The translations under genes and the position numbers were made by a program. Source: Sphagnum compactum (Eukaryota; Bryophyta; Sphagnopsida; Sphagnales). From it: 64,000 bases of DNA. Numbering within the stretch: the first letter of the stretch is position 1; the number at the start of each line of letters is the position of its first letter. Shown piece after piece: positions 25,170 to 36,172 of the stretch. The notes under the pieces were generated by a model that worked only from the letters and a program-made list of their open reading frames with translations, did not search any database and was not told the origin of the DNA. The stretch spans positions 8,060,001-8,124,000 of the forward strand of contig OZ234501.1 of assembly GCA_965153455.1 (NCBI GenBank). Reading direction: 5' to 3'.

Positions 25170-27190
25170 CATGTATATTTCACACAACACTTTTTTTGAC
25201 CTACAATGCAAGAGCTATTGAATATTGAACAAATTTTTAATTCAAAATTCAACAAAATCAAAACTAAATGTTTTAAGGAATTAGGGCAAGCAAGGTCTTG
25301 GTACTATTGGACAACCCTTGATGCATGATATTCCTTGGAGGTGATTTCATAATTTTTAGACATTAGGTGGAAAAGATATTGAATTTTGAGTAAGTTTGTC
25401 ACTTAATTAATTGAAGTGAATTTTAATTAATTAATTAACTTTTACAATTATGTACTTTGTATCATCAAGGTCATGTTCACACTTTGATCATTTATGTAAT
25501 CATGTTGACAACTGGGCCAACATCGTAGGCCGCATTATTCTAAAGTCAAAGACAATTCAAATAAAATCATATGGGTGAATCATTTGTGGCTAACCAATCA
25601 AAATCAATAATTTTCTTTTACTAGCCCCTTTCGAAGACCATTATATCACGTGCCATATTTAAAGGTCCGAAGTTCAAACTTATTTTCATGCTACATAAAA
25701 ATTATACCTTGTCCAAAATATTGTGTACATGTCATTGTATTGTTGCTCATGGAGATATTATTGTAAAGTAACTAACTAGACGACATTAAATGTACCTTAT
25801 GAACAACTTTGAGGGTGTCAATGCGATGCCTTGCATAACGCCTGCATGATTTTGCTTTTCCATGTTACACTAGGGTAAACAAGCTAATGAACAAACATTT
25901 AAGCTTCCAAAGAGCTTCGAATTCTAATACATTGCTCTTTTGCCTCTCAAACATTCAAGAAACCATAAGGATCTAAAAATGTTGGAGTACTGGCCTGTGT
26001 TTGGTGGAAGGCATGTTTACAGTGCTGTGCAAGAGTGTTGCACTGATACCTGCAAAGTTAGTTCCTAGTGGGTATTTAGCGTCCTGCTAACTACTTGGGT
26101 CGTACGTACTATGGGCATGAGTGAGAGATGTGACTATGTATGTACTAATTAACGGAGTCTTGGGAAGGAGAGCCCAAGCATTATTATTCAACAATATTAA
26201 AAACCAGTGATTTTTAATTTATTTTGTGGCAAAAATTCACTATTTTGCTATTAAAAAAAGTCCCCAGCAACATGGTCAAGGGGACAATTTCAGAAAAAAT
26301 TGAAGAAAAAATCAACCAATTTCAAGAGGAAAAAAGTTTTGAAATCACCAAGATTTTTGGAGGATTTGGGCAAGATTTTTAGCTTTCTTCTTTTGAAATT
26401 GCCATATTTAACTAATAGATTCTAGTGGTTCCTCAACATGAAATACCAACACGGAATATGATTCCTAGATTTTCTATTTCTTTTATTTGTGTTGTAACCA
26501 GATTTGGCTAAATCCTCTTCTGGCTGATCCCCACTTTTGGAGCAACATGAGAAAATTAAGAAAAAAAAAGAAAAGAAAAAAGAAAACACTGCTTAAAACC
26601 CTTGGTCCAACATTGATTTCATATGAGAAATGAATTTTGGCAACAAAATCAGAGTCTATAAAATGCCAGCCTAGGCCCTGATGTTTTTCTGAGGACTGTC
26701 TCAAACAAAACAATGTTTAGTGATTGTTTTATTGCTTGGTACGGTTGTCGTTTACAAGACATACAAAATGAACTCACATGTGCTTACTCCCCCCTCCTTG
26801 TCTCGCTCTCTACGAGCGAGTGACCATGAGAGTGAGATTTCAGAAAATTCTTGCATAAAGTTTTGCACAAAACAAGTGTTTTAGAATAACGAATTTCAAC
26901 TCAAGAAAAGTGATTGTAGAAATCATCCCCACCCCAAAGATTAGACAACGCAATTTACTATTGCACGTGGCAATAATACCCTATTGCACAAGGAAAAAAA
27001 AACACACACACCACCCCCACAACCCCCTTCCCCACCCCCAAAAGTGCCACAAAAAACCTATTTAAAAAAAAAAAAAAAAACCCTCCCAAACCCTATGTGC
27101 ATGTCGAGCCCTCTCGTTGGCTGCATGAAAATCCTACTTCTAAAACAATTTTTTTGACCCAGGCTAAAACTACCTGAATCATGAATTGGG
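25170..27190. other. Intergenic DNA
   Basis: No gene seen. One short frame at 26483-26713 (-) is low-complexity. Confidence 0.5.
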
Positions 27191-27199
27191 GTACCTATT

Positions 27200-27540
27200 G
27201 TGATCACTTTACCCCAGAGTCAGTTTCAACATGAAACAATCCTTTTAGACTCCAAAATGAATCATATTTTTGTGGAAATATGAAGTTGAAAACTTCCATA
27301 GCTATCACGGGCTATATGTGGATAAATCCACTATTCATATGACAATATCACATGGTAGGCTATTGTAGATCATTGGGAAAAGAAGAAAAGAAGATTTAAA
27401 GTGCTAGAAAGAACTGTTTCTTTGTGGGAAAAAAAAATACTACCTATTTGCTTTGTGAATGTGAAAAATGACACTAGGCTAGGATAATGCTGAAGCCACT
27501 TTTGAGTCAATAAATTATGAGTCCTTGTGAGTTCAGTTTT
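27200..27540. repeat. Dispersed repeat B, copy 2 (partner 12757-13050)
   Basis: Collinear with 12757-13050. It shares AGTCAGTTT, ATGAAACAAT, AATATGAAG, TATCACGGGCTA, CACTAGGCTAGGATAATGC and a final GTGAGTTCAGT. Confidence 0.5.
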
Positions 27541-27639
27541 GTGCATCACCGATCCTTTAGGACCTCTCTCTTTGAAGTTCAGACTTGCATTGTGCCTGTA
27601 TTTGGTTCTTCTGTTGATAACCCCCAGTTCTGGTTTTTT

Positions 27640-28330
27640 TCAAAAATTTGAATTCAAAAAACAATTTGGTTCTAGTTTTTTAAATTGGAAACAAAAGGAA
27701 TTAAAACCTCAAAGAACCTGTGGTTCTCATGAAAGGAATCAGCAAAGGTTTTCAGGGTGGTTCTTTCCTCCTTGTTATTATTTATTGAGATTGATGGTTA
27801 TATCAGATTGGTTCTTTGATTTTCTGAATACAACTGTGAAGAGATCAAAGAACCGACCTATTAACCACTGAGGGCTTGGTGCCATACACACACAACATTG
27901 GTTGGGATCAGTGCTGGGTGGTGGTTCTTTGATTTTGTTAACAACCCCTCGTTTTTTTGGGTTTTTGAAAATTTAGAAATCCAAAAGAACCTCTGGTTTT
28001 GGTTCTTTGAAAATGATCAAAATCAGGTTTGCATTCGATAATAATTTCAAAATCAGAAGATTCTGAAGATTCTTCAGAAAGAACCTCTGGTTGAGGGTTC
28101 TTGAAATAAATTCAAAAAACTGGTGGTTCTCTTGCAAGAACTTGCAAACAATCAAGGGTTAGGGTAGGTTCATTAACCTGGTGATTTGATTTTTTTGGGA
28201 ACCGTGGTTAAGGGTGAAAACTAGGTTCTGTTAGCATCCTTGTAGAAAGGTTTACAACTAGTTCTTTGATTTGAGAGAATTGTTGGTTAATGATATAGAA
28301 ACACCTTACTCTTACTTTTCAGTTCCATGT
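27640..28330. repeat. Degenerate repeat rich in AAAGAACC / GGTTCTTT words
   Basis: AAAGAACC or its complement GGTTCTTTGA recurs many times (for example near 27715, 27758, 27808, 27848, 27924, 27985, 28079) beside TTCAAAAA and TCTGGTT words on both strands. No regular period. The frame at 27527-27871 runs through it and has no recognisable domain. Confidence 0.35.
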
Positions 28331-28659
28331 TTTAAAAAGTGAGAACCTTGGAACATTGGTTAAAGACTTAAGATCAGTGATGGCCATTTCTTCCTTGTTA
28401 AGAGAATCTCCAATCTTGATTTTCACACAAAATGTTTTCGGAAGGTTCTTGGGGTGTGGGTTTGTTTGAGCTCAATTCTTAAAATTTTTGAACCTTACAA
28501 TTATGGTTACTACACATTTTTTAAATTCAAGAGCCTTTGGGCTTGATTCAGTACCAAGTTCGGTTTCGTGTACACATGACACACTCCCCAAGATTGGAGA
28601 TTGTGTACATACAAAGTTTTACAACAAATTAAAATTTGAGATAATAAAGTTATCCCTAA

Positions 28660-29050
28660 AGTCACCCTGTCTTCACCTTGTCTTTGGGCCTGCTTTCACC
28701 CCCTATCCTCTCTTTCAGTGGTATCCACAAAGTAAATAAATTTTATTAAATCTCACTATGAAATGCTGAAACTCAGCATTTAATGCAGAAGGTTCGAAAC
28801 TAATTATACTAGTTGTACAGTTAGGAGCAGTGAAAATATATGTAGAAGCAGTGGAGGCGATCAGGAAAAAGGAAAGACAGGATGAAACTCAGTTTATCAC
28901 CAAAATTGGTAGAGAAACTAGTTTGGGTCTATTATTTTGCTTTCTAAGATTTTCATTCCCAGTTACGTGCTTCACCGCCTATTACGCCGACACTGGCCGT
29001 TCTCACCCCCCTAACAGCAAGACTTTACGGATAAGTCTAGTATATGTATG
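28660..29050. repeat. Dispersed repeat A, copy 2 (partner 10295-10690)
   Basis: Closely similar to 10295-10560. The AAATGCTGA/TCAGCATTT hairpin is conserved at 28761-28781, and ACTTTACGGATAA recurs near 29022. The middle stretch (28910-29015) differs, suggesting an insertion or replacement in one copy. Confidence 0.7.
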
Positions 29051-29059
29051 GAGTTCTCT

Positions 29060-30040
29060 AACTAATTAATACTTGTAATTAATAATTAGTCTACTTGTCA
29101 ACTTTTCAAAAAGTTCAACTTGCTCACCTAATCAAGACATATTTTGCATTGTTCTAGTTTTGGCTCTACCAAAAGTCTAACTCCATGGTTCAATTATTGT
29201 GTCAATTCTACCAAACTGGTGTTGGATTAGGTCCAAGTCACGATAACCTAAACTCTCTAGTTTTAAACTCCAAACTGGGAACCTGGCAACACTAATTGAG
29301 ACATGAGAGGAGGTTGTATGGAGCTCTTCTTACTCTTGGGTCATCTACATAATTACAAATTGAGAGCTTAAGAGAAAAACCTCAAATTGGTGTACTGCTT
29401 CCTTAAAATTAGTGGGTTGTTGCAAAATTGCCACGCACCTTTTGCAATTGACATGATAACTGGCTTTTTTTCCCCAAACAAAAGTTGTTATTGTTTCAAC
29501 CAAAAGATTCAGAAACTTCAGAAATCTTTTGTCTTCCTAATGCAAATTTGACTAATTTAGCTATGATTTTGTAAAAAAAATTCCAAATTATATATATCAC
29601 AAAATTGGAGGGAAAAAAAATTTAAAAATCCCTCAACATGACCCTGCAACTAGGAGGAAGAAGGAAATTAAGAATAATGGTGTGTGACGTTTTCCGCAAG
29701 GTGTGACTTGAGTGTGTTTGAATTTGGTGCAATTGGGTGAATATACTTTGCACAAATTGCAGCAAAATGGACAACCCACATGGTGCTCAATCATTCACCA
29801 TGGACTTGGAACTCCTTTGGTGGATTGGTTGGAACCTATGCCCCCACTAACTACCTAGTAGGTTGGTAAAATTATGGGTAATCATTTACTACCTACCTTT
29901 TGTTAGTTTACAACCTACCTATGATAAGGTTTAGGTCCAGAAAAGTGGCCCTAGGTTGCATCTTCCTCCGAGTTTGTCCCTATTACCCACTGAGTAAATA
30001 GGGACGAACAAGAAGGGCCGAATGCACCCTAGGGACACAT
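29060..30040. other. Intergenic DNA
   Basis: No gene seen. A CTACCTA-rich patch lies at 29845-29925. Confidence 0.5.
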
Positions 30041-30043
30041 TCT

Positions 30044-30105
30044 CTGGTACGGTATGGCCCAGTGTACCTGGTACCCTGGTACAGGTACTTGGGCCATGGT
30101 ACCAG
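30044..30105. repeat. 62-bp imperfect palindrome
   Basis: CTGGTACGGTATGGCCCA at 30044-30061 pairs with TGGGCCATGGTACCAG at 30090-30105, and GTACCTGGTAC pairs with GGTACAGGTAC inside. This gives arms of about 29 nt with almost no loop. A TGTGCTTTCACCCA 14-mer lies 6 bp downstream. Confidence 0.7.
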
Positions 30106-30125
30106 TGTAGGTGTGCTTTCACCCA

Positions 30126-30260
30126 GGCAGTGAACTGGACCCACTGCAGCAGTAAGCTTCAATGACTTACTGAACTGGACCCACTGCAGTGGAAGGTCAG
30201 TTTGTAGCTAGCGAGCTACAATGACTTAGTGGACTGGACTGGACTACTACTGCAGAGGTC
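30126..30260. repeat. Short tandem repeats around CACTGCAG
   Basis: TGAACTGGACCCACTGCAG occurs twice (about 30130 and 30171). AATGACTTA and GAGGTCAGTTT / AAGGTCAGTTT also recur. A GTAGCT...AGCTAC palindrome lies within. Confidence 0.6.
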
Positions 30261-30834
30261 AGTTTCAAGGTAAGGTCAAGTCTTGCTCTCTATCTATATA
30301 TGTAGTAAGTCCAGAAGGAAATACCAAACTGGCAGGCTTGTATGTAGTGTGCCTGGGCACTCCATTCTACATAGTGTGCTTCCTTCAGCTTCACAAACTC
30401 CATCCATTACATTTCATCATGAATCACTTAATTAGATTGAGTCAATAACATGGTTCCAAAAGTATAAAATGATGCTACTGTATCTACCTACCAGTTTTGG
30501 CCAATTTTTGGTATTTACAACAATTGGTGGGTTTGGGTCTAGAGTTTTTTTTTATACATTATTTTTATTATTATTTTTAAAAAATATATATTTTTAATGG
30601 AAGACCTCTTGGTTTAGGGAATATTTTCAAAAATTAAAATTCATTAGTTTTTTAGTCAAGTCAAATTTTCTTGACCACTAGTTCCTAAGTTCAATATGTC
30701 CAACCTTTATAAGAATCTTTGGGTTCAAGTCTAGCTCTAGGCTGGCTTTTAGTTTATTCTTGACGATGGTTCAAGTTCATTTTCTAAGTGATTTTTTATT
30801 TTATATTATTTTATTTTTTGGATTTTGGTATTCT

Positions 30835-31010
30835 TAAAGTGTTCTCACCAAGTTCCCAAAAGGTTTTCATAGTGTTCCCATGACGTTCCCTTAGCTTCTC
30901 AATGAGTTCTAGAAAGGTTTCAAAGTGTTCCCCAACTTTTTCCCAAGAGCCACAATAGGGAATAACATAGGGAACATTTAGGCGACAATGTTCTCCATCC
31001 ACATGAGCAT
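30835..31010. repeat. About 11-bp-period minisatellite, locus 1
   Basis: Successive degenerate units GTTCTCACCAA, GTTCCCAAAAG, GTTTTCATAGT, GTTCCCATGAC, GTTCCCTTAGC and so on, mostly 10-11 bp long. Related loci are at 38632, 47830, 52600 and 62815. Confidence 0.6.
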
Positions 31011-31439
31011 TATTTAGGCCCTTATCCAACATAAGGAACAATCAAGGGAACATCACATTGGAACAGCCATTTTAATGCTACCAATGGAGATGCACTTATA
31101 TGTTAAATCTTAGGGTTAGAACCTATGACCCTAGAACCGAAAAACCGTAAATATAGAACAATACACATTTTGGGAGCATATGAAATCCTGTGTGGGTTAA
31201 TCACTATTATTGAGTATTTATCAATTTTATAGAAGTTGAGCCCATTTCCACACCCTTTCGTGTTTAGTTCATAAAAAATTTGCAATATAAGTACCAACCT
31301 GAGAAATAGGAAGCTCAAAACCATATGCCCTCACTGGATCCTTACCCCTTTGTTGAAATTAGTTAAAAATAGGAAAATGGGTCGGGGTCTTACTTGTGTA
31401 AAAAGATCTCACAAATCTACCAATCTGTAAGAAATTGCT

Positions 31440-32960
31440 TTTTTGAAGGGGTTTTTGTGTAGAGTCCAAGAGATCTTCAAAGACGGTAGATCACTCTGTA
31501 CTCTGATGTGTGAAGTAGATAATGAACATTGTGGAATTTCGGTCATTCTTTTTTAACAAATCCTACCAACGTTTAAGAATTTTTGTGTGTAGATTTTGTG
31601 ACATCTTTGAAAAGATTAGATCAATTTGTCCTGTGAATGCAAAGGAGATGATGAGCATTGCAAAAAAAGTGGTCTTAAAATAAATGAATTCCACAAATCT
31701 ACAAAATCTACCAGAATTTTCTCGTTGAAGAATTTGTTGGTGGATTTTGTGAGATCTTCAAAAAGGGTAGATCACTCTGTGCTATTTGATGTGCAAAACA
31801 GATTGCAAAATTTTGTCATTCTTTCTTTGAACAACCCTCACAAACCTACAAATACTTAAGAATTTTCTCTTTGAAGAATTTTGGGTAGATTATGTGAGGT
31901 CGCTCCATTGCACAAATTTGTCATTATTTCTTTTAACAACCCTCACAAATCTACCAATACTTAAGAAAATTTCTCTTTGAAGAAATTTTGGGTAGATTTT
32001 GCAAGATTTATAAGAAATGTGTAGATCGATCACTCTGTGCTGGGATGTCCAAAGGAGATGGACGATGAGCATTGCAAAATTTTGGTCACTAGCTTCTTAA
32101 AAAATTACAAATCTCAGAAAGCTAGCTACCCAAAAATTCTTCAAAAAGAGAAATTTAACAAATCTACCTATCTACCAGTTTTTTAGAAAATTTCTGTTTG
32201 GGGAAATTTTTGGTAGTTTTTTTTAGATCTTGAAAAAGGGTAGATTGTGCTGTATTGTGATGTGCAAAGGAGATAGATGATGATGACCATTGCAAAATTT
32301 TGGTCACACTTTTAAAAAAAAAACAAATCTCACAAAGCTAGCTACCCAAAAGTTCTTCAAAAACAGAAAATTTAACACATATACCTATCTACCAAGATTT
32401 AAGATTTTTTTCTCTTTTGGGAAAAATTGGGTGGATTTTGTGGGACCTTCAAAAAAGGGTACATCACTCTTGTGTTGTGATGTGCAAAGGAGATGGATGA
32501 TGAGCATGGCCAAATTTTGGTTACTCTTTCTTTCTTTAAAAAATCTCACAAAGATAGATACCCAAAAATTCTTCAAAAAGAGAAAATTCAAAACGTCTAC
32601 CAATATTTTAAGAAGTTCCTCATTTTCTCTTCTGGACAGATTTTGTGAGATCTTGGGAAGGGGAAGATCATCACTCTGTAGTGCACCGAAGGGGGAGAGG
32701 ATCATGAGCATTTGCAGAATTTGGGTCACAAAGATGACCAAAATTGTACCAATACTTAAGACTTTTCTACCTTACTTCAGAATTTCGGAATTAAAACTAG
32801 GTAATGTTTTTACAAATTTAAAAACAAAAAAATCTCACAAATCTACCAAATTCTACACCAAGAATTAAGAATTTAGTTGAAAGGAGATGAAAGAAATTTG
32901 GTGAAGAAGATTTTGTAGGATCTAGGAAAGGGGTAGATCATCATTCATCACTCAGGTAGC
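31440..32960. repeat. Degenerate tandem array, about nine units
   Basis: Each unit carries GAGATCTTCAAAAAGGGTAG, then ATCACTCTGTGCT, GATGTGCAAAGGAGAT, GATGAGCATTGCAAAATTTT and ACAAATCTACCAA. The 'GTAGATCACTCTGT' landmark lies near 31486, 31616, 31767, 31905 (truncated), 32021, 32240, 32459, 32662 and 32932. Two consecutive steps are exactly 219 bp, and the earlier ones are 116-151 bp. The 192-codon frame at 32290-32868 is a by-product: 219 is a multiple of three and the frame repeats itself. The array stops just before the GC-rich leader block. Confidence 0.85.
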
Positions 32961-32984
32961 GTGCCTTAATTAAAGGCAAAGGGG

Positions 32985-33240
32985 ATAGATGAAGGGTGCA
33001 TTTGCGGAAGGAATTTGGTTTCATTCTATTCTATTATTTTCTTTTCTTTTCTTTTCTGTGGGTAGTAAAAAGGGTAATAATTTTGTGGCAGTTAACAGTC
33101 CGGCAAGTCAGGCAGGCAGGCGTTGCTGTGTGTTTTGTTGCTGCTGCTGCTTCTGCTGCCTAGTCCAGCAGTCGGTGGGGTCCGGACTCCGGACCGCTGA
33201 GAAGTCCGTCTCTCTTTCTGTCCGACAGGCACTTCCGTCA
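32985..33240 (+). promoter_or_regulatory. Probable promoter-proximal / leader start of the DUF1645 gene
   Basis: Composition changes abruptly from AT-rich array to GC-rich, CpG-bearing DNA (CTGCTGCTGC, GGTCCGGACTCCGGACC) on entering this block, as expected of a transcription start region followed by a 5' leader. No TATA box that I would trust. The link to the coding region at 36173 is inferred from position and strand. Confidence 0.35.
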
Positions 33241-34245
33241 GGAATCACGTCTCTTTTCCTTTCTCTTCTCTTTCACGTTGCTGCTGTTTCCCGCTCGCTC
33301 TCTCGCTCTCTCGCGCTTGCTTTCTCGCTCTCTCGCGCTTGCTTTCTTGCTTGCGACTTCTTTCCGTGTGTTTTTCCGGACTTTCGTTCTTTACTTTGTC
33401 AGAGGAGGTCTTTCTGTTGTTGTTGTTATTGTTACCGGAGTTCTTCTTCCTGAAGAAGAGGAGGTTGCGGTTTCCGTTGCGCGTGTAGAATCTGCACTGT
33501 TGCTGCTGTTGCTGCTGATCATCCTGGACAATAGCAATCGGTAAAAGTCTCTCTCTCTCCAGGTGCTCTTTTCTTTCGCTTCTTGATGCATCGTCCTTCT
33601 TCTCCGACATTATTATTATCATGTTTGTTTGTTGTTGCTGCCGAAGTGAGTTAGTGAGCGAGCAAGCGAGCGAGTTCGTCTTTTCTCTTGCCTGCCGTGG
33701 ATAAATCTGTCTCTCTTCTCGCTTCTTCTTCGACCTCTGCTTCACGGCTGGCTTCTTTCTCTCTCGTCTACAATATCCAAAAGTGTGTGCCTCCTCCAGG
33801 TGCTCTTTTCTTTGGCTTCTTGCTTCTTCGACATTATTCTTGTGGTTGTTGTTGTTGTTGCCGGAGTTCTTCTTCTTCGTCCACAAAAGGAGTTTGCGTT
33901 GTCTTTGCTGCCGTTGATAATCCGTCTCTCGCTGAGACATCCTCTGCACTGCGTCTCGTGAACATATATATGTGTATATATTAACGAGTGAAAGTGTCTC
34001 CAGGTGCTCTTTTTTCGCTTCTTCTGGCTCCGACATTCTTCTTCTTCTTCTTGTTGCCGGAGTTCTTCTTCGTCGTCTCCAGGAGGAGGTTGGCTGTTTC
34101 GTTGTCCGTGGATATTATCTGCGTGTGTCTCTCTTTCGCTCGCTGCGACCTCTGCACTGCTGCTGCGCCTGCTGGACGTATCAACAACGAGTGAATCAAA
34201 TCTCCTGGAGGTGCTCTTTTCTTTCGCTTCTTGCTTCAGTTTTCT
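33240..34245 (+). repeat. Leader tandem repeat, 204-237 bp units
   Basis: AGGTGCTCTTTTCTTTCGCT-type landmarks begin at 33561, 33798, 34002 and 34209, giving periods of 237, 204 and 207 bp, all multiples of three. Between them each unit has TTCGACATTATT or TCCGACATTCTT, TTGCCGGAGTTCTTCTTC (33431 variant, 33861, 34055) and CCTCTGCACTG. An older, weaker copy covers about 33245-33560. The strand is pyrimidine-rich, typical of a plant 5' leader. Confidence 0.8.
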
Positions 34246-34249
34246 TCTC

Positions 34250-34312
34250 TCTCCCTTCTCTCTCTCTCTCTCTCTCTCTCTCCCTCCCCCTCTCTCTCTC
34301 TCTCTCGTACCC
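34250..34312. repeat. (CT)n microsatellite
   Basis: CT repeats interrupted by CCCTCCCCC. It lies immediately downstream of the last leader repeat. Confidence 0.9.
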
Positions 34313-34319
34313 TTGGACA

Positions 34320-34406
34320 ATGTCTGTTTTTGTGGATGAGATTTACATCATCTGTGGTTTGCTTTGCTGCCATAACCTCATTTTGGTCTTCCAGAAGAAC
34401 CTTTGA
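34320..34406 (+). promoter_or_regulatory. Candidate upstream ORF (28 codons)
   Basis: An ATG in good context (ACAATGT) starts a 28-residue peptide (MSVFVDEIYIICGLL...) ending in TGA at 34404. If this leader is transcribed and unspliced, the uORF would lie upstream of the main start. Function unproven. Confidence 0.25.
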
Positions 34407-34409
34407 GAG

Positions 34410-36172
34410 GGAAGAGGCTTCCTGTTCCGATGATGCTTAGATGAAGGGCCTCTGTGTGTGTTTTTGATGTTTGCTATAGATGCCAGAGCGAAAGATTGTA
34501 GCTTTTCAAGTTTCTTTTTTTCCGGGATCTAGAATATCCTACATCATAGGGATCATGGGAGAGATCACAAAATCATTTTACTTCTCAGAGAAAACTCTTT
34601 ATTTTTTAAAGAATTGTGGAGAAAATGTCAGCTTCTGATTTTCTTGTTTCAAGACTTCATCTGCTATTGTTTTGGAGAAATTTTGAACATATGGCACACA
34701 TAGCTTGCAAGCTTAAGTTCACAGCGTCCTCTGCATTTCTTTCCATTCTGAGGATCTTTTCCTTTTCAAGAGCGTTTTGGAGTGTGCACAAGGATTTATT
34801 CATCCTTAATCTCCACCTTTTCTGTTCCTCTTTCAACTAACAGCATGCTTCTCCACAATCAACTGTTCTGCATTTCCCTGTTATGCATTGTCCTTGTCAC
34901 TTTTCCTGCACTCAATGTAAATTTCTGTTGTGACATTATGAATGAACTTGCACAACAAGAGTCTCCTGAATGTGCTGTATCTCTCTCCTCTACCTCTGTT
35001 GCTGTTCTTGCTTCTTGATGCTGGAGGATGAATTTTGCAACACTTCTCCTCTTGTAGCTTGACTGTATTGAGACCTTGCTGCTCTTGATCTGATTTCTAT
35101 GTTGGTTCTTGCTTTTCTGGAGGGCACCGGAAAGTGCTCTGTATTGAAATGTACAAGTCTGCTTGTTCTTTTCCCTGTTCATGCTGGGTCTTACTTGTTG
35201 GGTTCAGCAAACTTGCTGCATGTGTTATCCAGTACTTCCTGCAATCTCTCTTCTTGAGCATGATCATCCTGTACCCTGGTAGTTCCATTGAACAGTCCTG
35301 TGGAACTGTGACTGAGAGAATGTAGGTTACCAGAAGTTTTCTCTGCTCTGGGCGTGTTAGCTCTCCACTTTTTGAGCTATGCCTCTCTCCTCGTCCAAAA
35401 GCTGTGACTGTCTACCTGAGAGGGTGGATTACATTTGGTCATCACAACAGGCAAGTGAGATTTGTGATGAGAAACCAGATTCGGGGTCCCAGGTCTGAGA
35501 ATGATGCTTAAGACCTTCAGATGTATGCATTCTGGAGATCTCCCCCATATCATATTGTTAGTTCCTGAGAGACCAGATGTGCTCAGCACAGGGTTATATA
35601 CAAAGAAATGCCTTATCTTAAGGTCAACAATGATGTCATGCATATCCACTCTATGTCATGAAAGCCATCCTACATCAAGTTAAGCTCGTGGGGAGTCTAC
35701 ATAGCTGTGTCATCTCATTGCAGAACCAGCTTGTTGTGTGTCTGAGCAGTCAGCCACCATCATGCCTAGACTACATTGAGATGTGTTGCAGTTAGAGGGA
35801 CAATAAAGAGTTTCTTTTACCCTATGGCAGGATAAAGCAGATAATAGAAAATTTACTGTGCTATCATTTGTAATGCTCAGACTGTTGTGGCTCAAGAATA
35901 GGGAGTTGGAAAGCAATTCTCAAGCGTCCAGCAGAGGAAGACTCTAAGAAGACATGGGAAGTTGTCTGAGGTTTTTGCCAGAAGGAATGTGGCAGTTGGA
36001 AGTTTGTCAGATTCTCTGGGGTTAAAGTTGCTCTGGATTTTGCGATAAGGTGGATCTTCCAGCAGATGCCAGGACCTGTGATGTAGGATGGCTCAGCCCA
36101 TGATTCTCATACGTGACTGCCTGTGAGGAATTGAATTCTCCTGCCAAGGTTGATATCTTTGAGGGGTTCAGG
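34410..36172 (+). other. Probable 5' leader/intron of the DUF1645 gene
   Basis: Moderate-GC, T-rich DNA with only short open frames. It contains several upstream ATGs and candidate splice sites, but I cannot choose a splice pattern from sequence alone. Nothing else is recognisable here. Confidence 0.4.

Noticed and set aside
32290-32868. 192-codon plus-strand frame
   Set aside because: It begins at TTG and is a translation of the 219-bp tandem array, whose unit length is a multiple of three. The peptide repeats itself.
33245-34320. Long minus-strand frames (263 and 192 codons) rich in E, K, R and Q
   Set aside because: They are the purine strand of the pyrimidine-rich leader repeat, where stop codons are rare by composition. 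They lack motifs and repeat themselves with the array period.
36113-36172. Start of the DUF1645 frame at GTG 36113
   Set aside because: Plant nuclear genes start at ATG. The first in-frame ATG is 36173, directly before the conserved N-terminal blocks.
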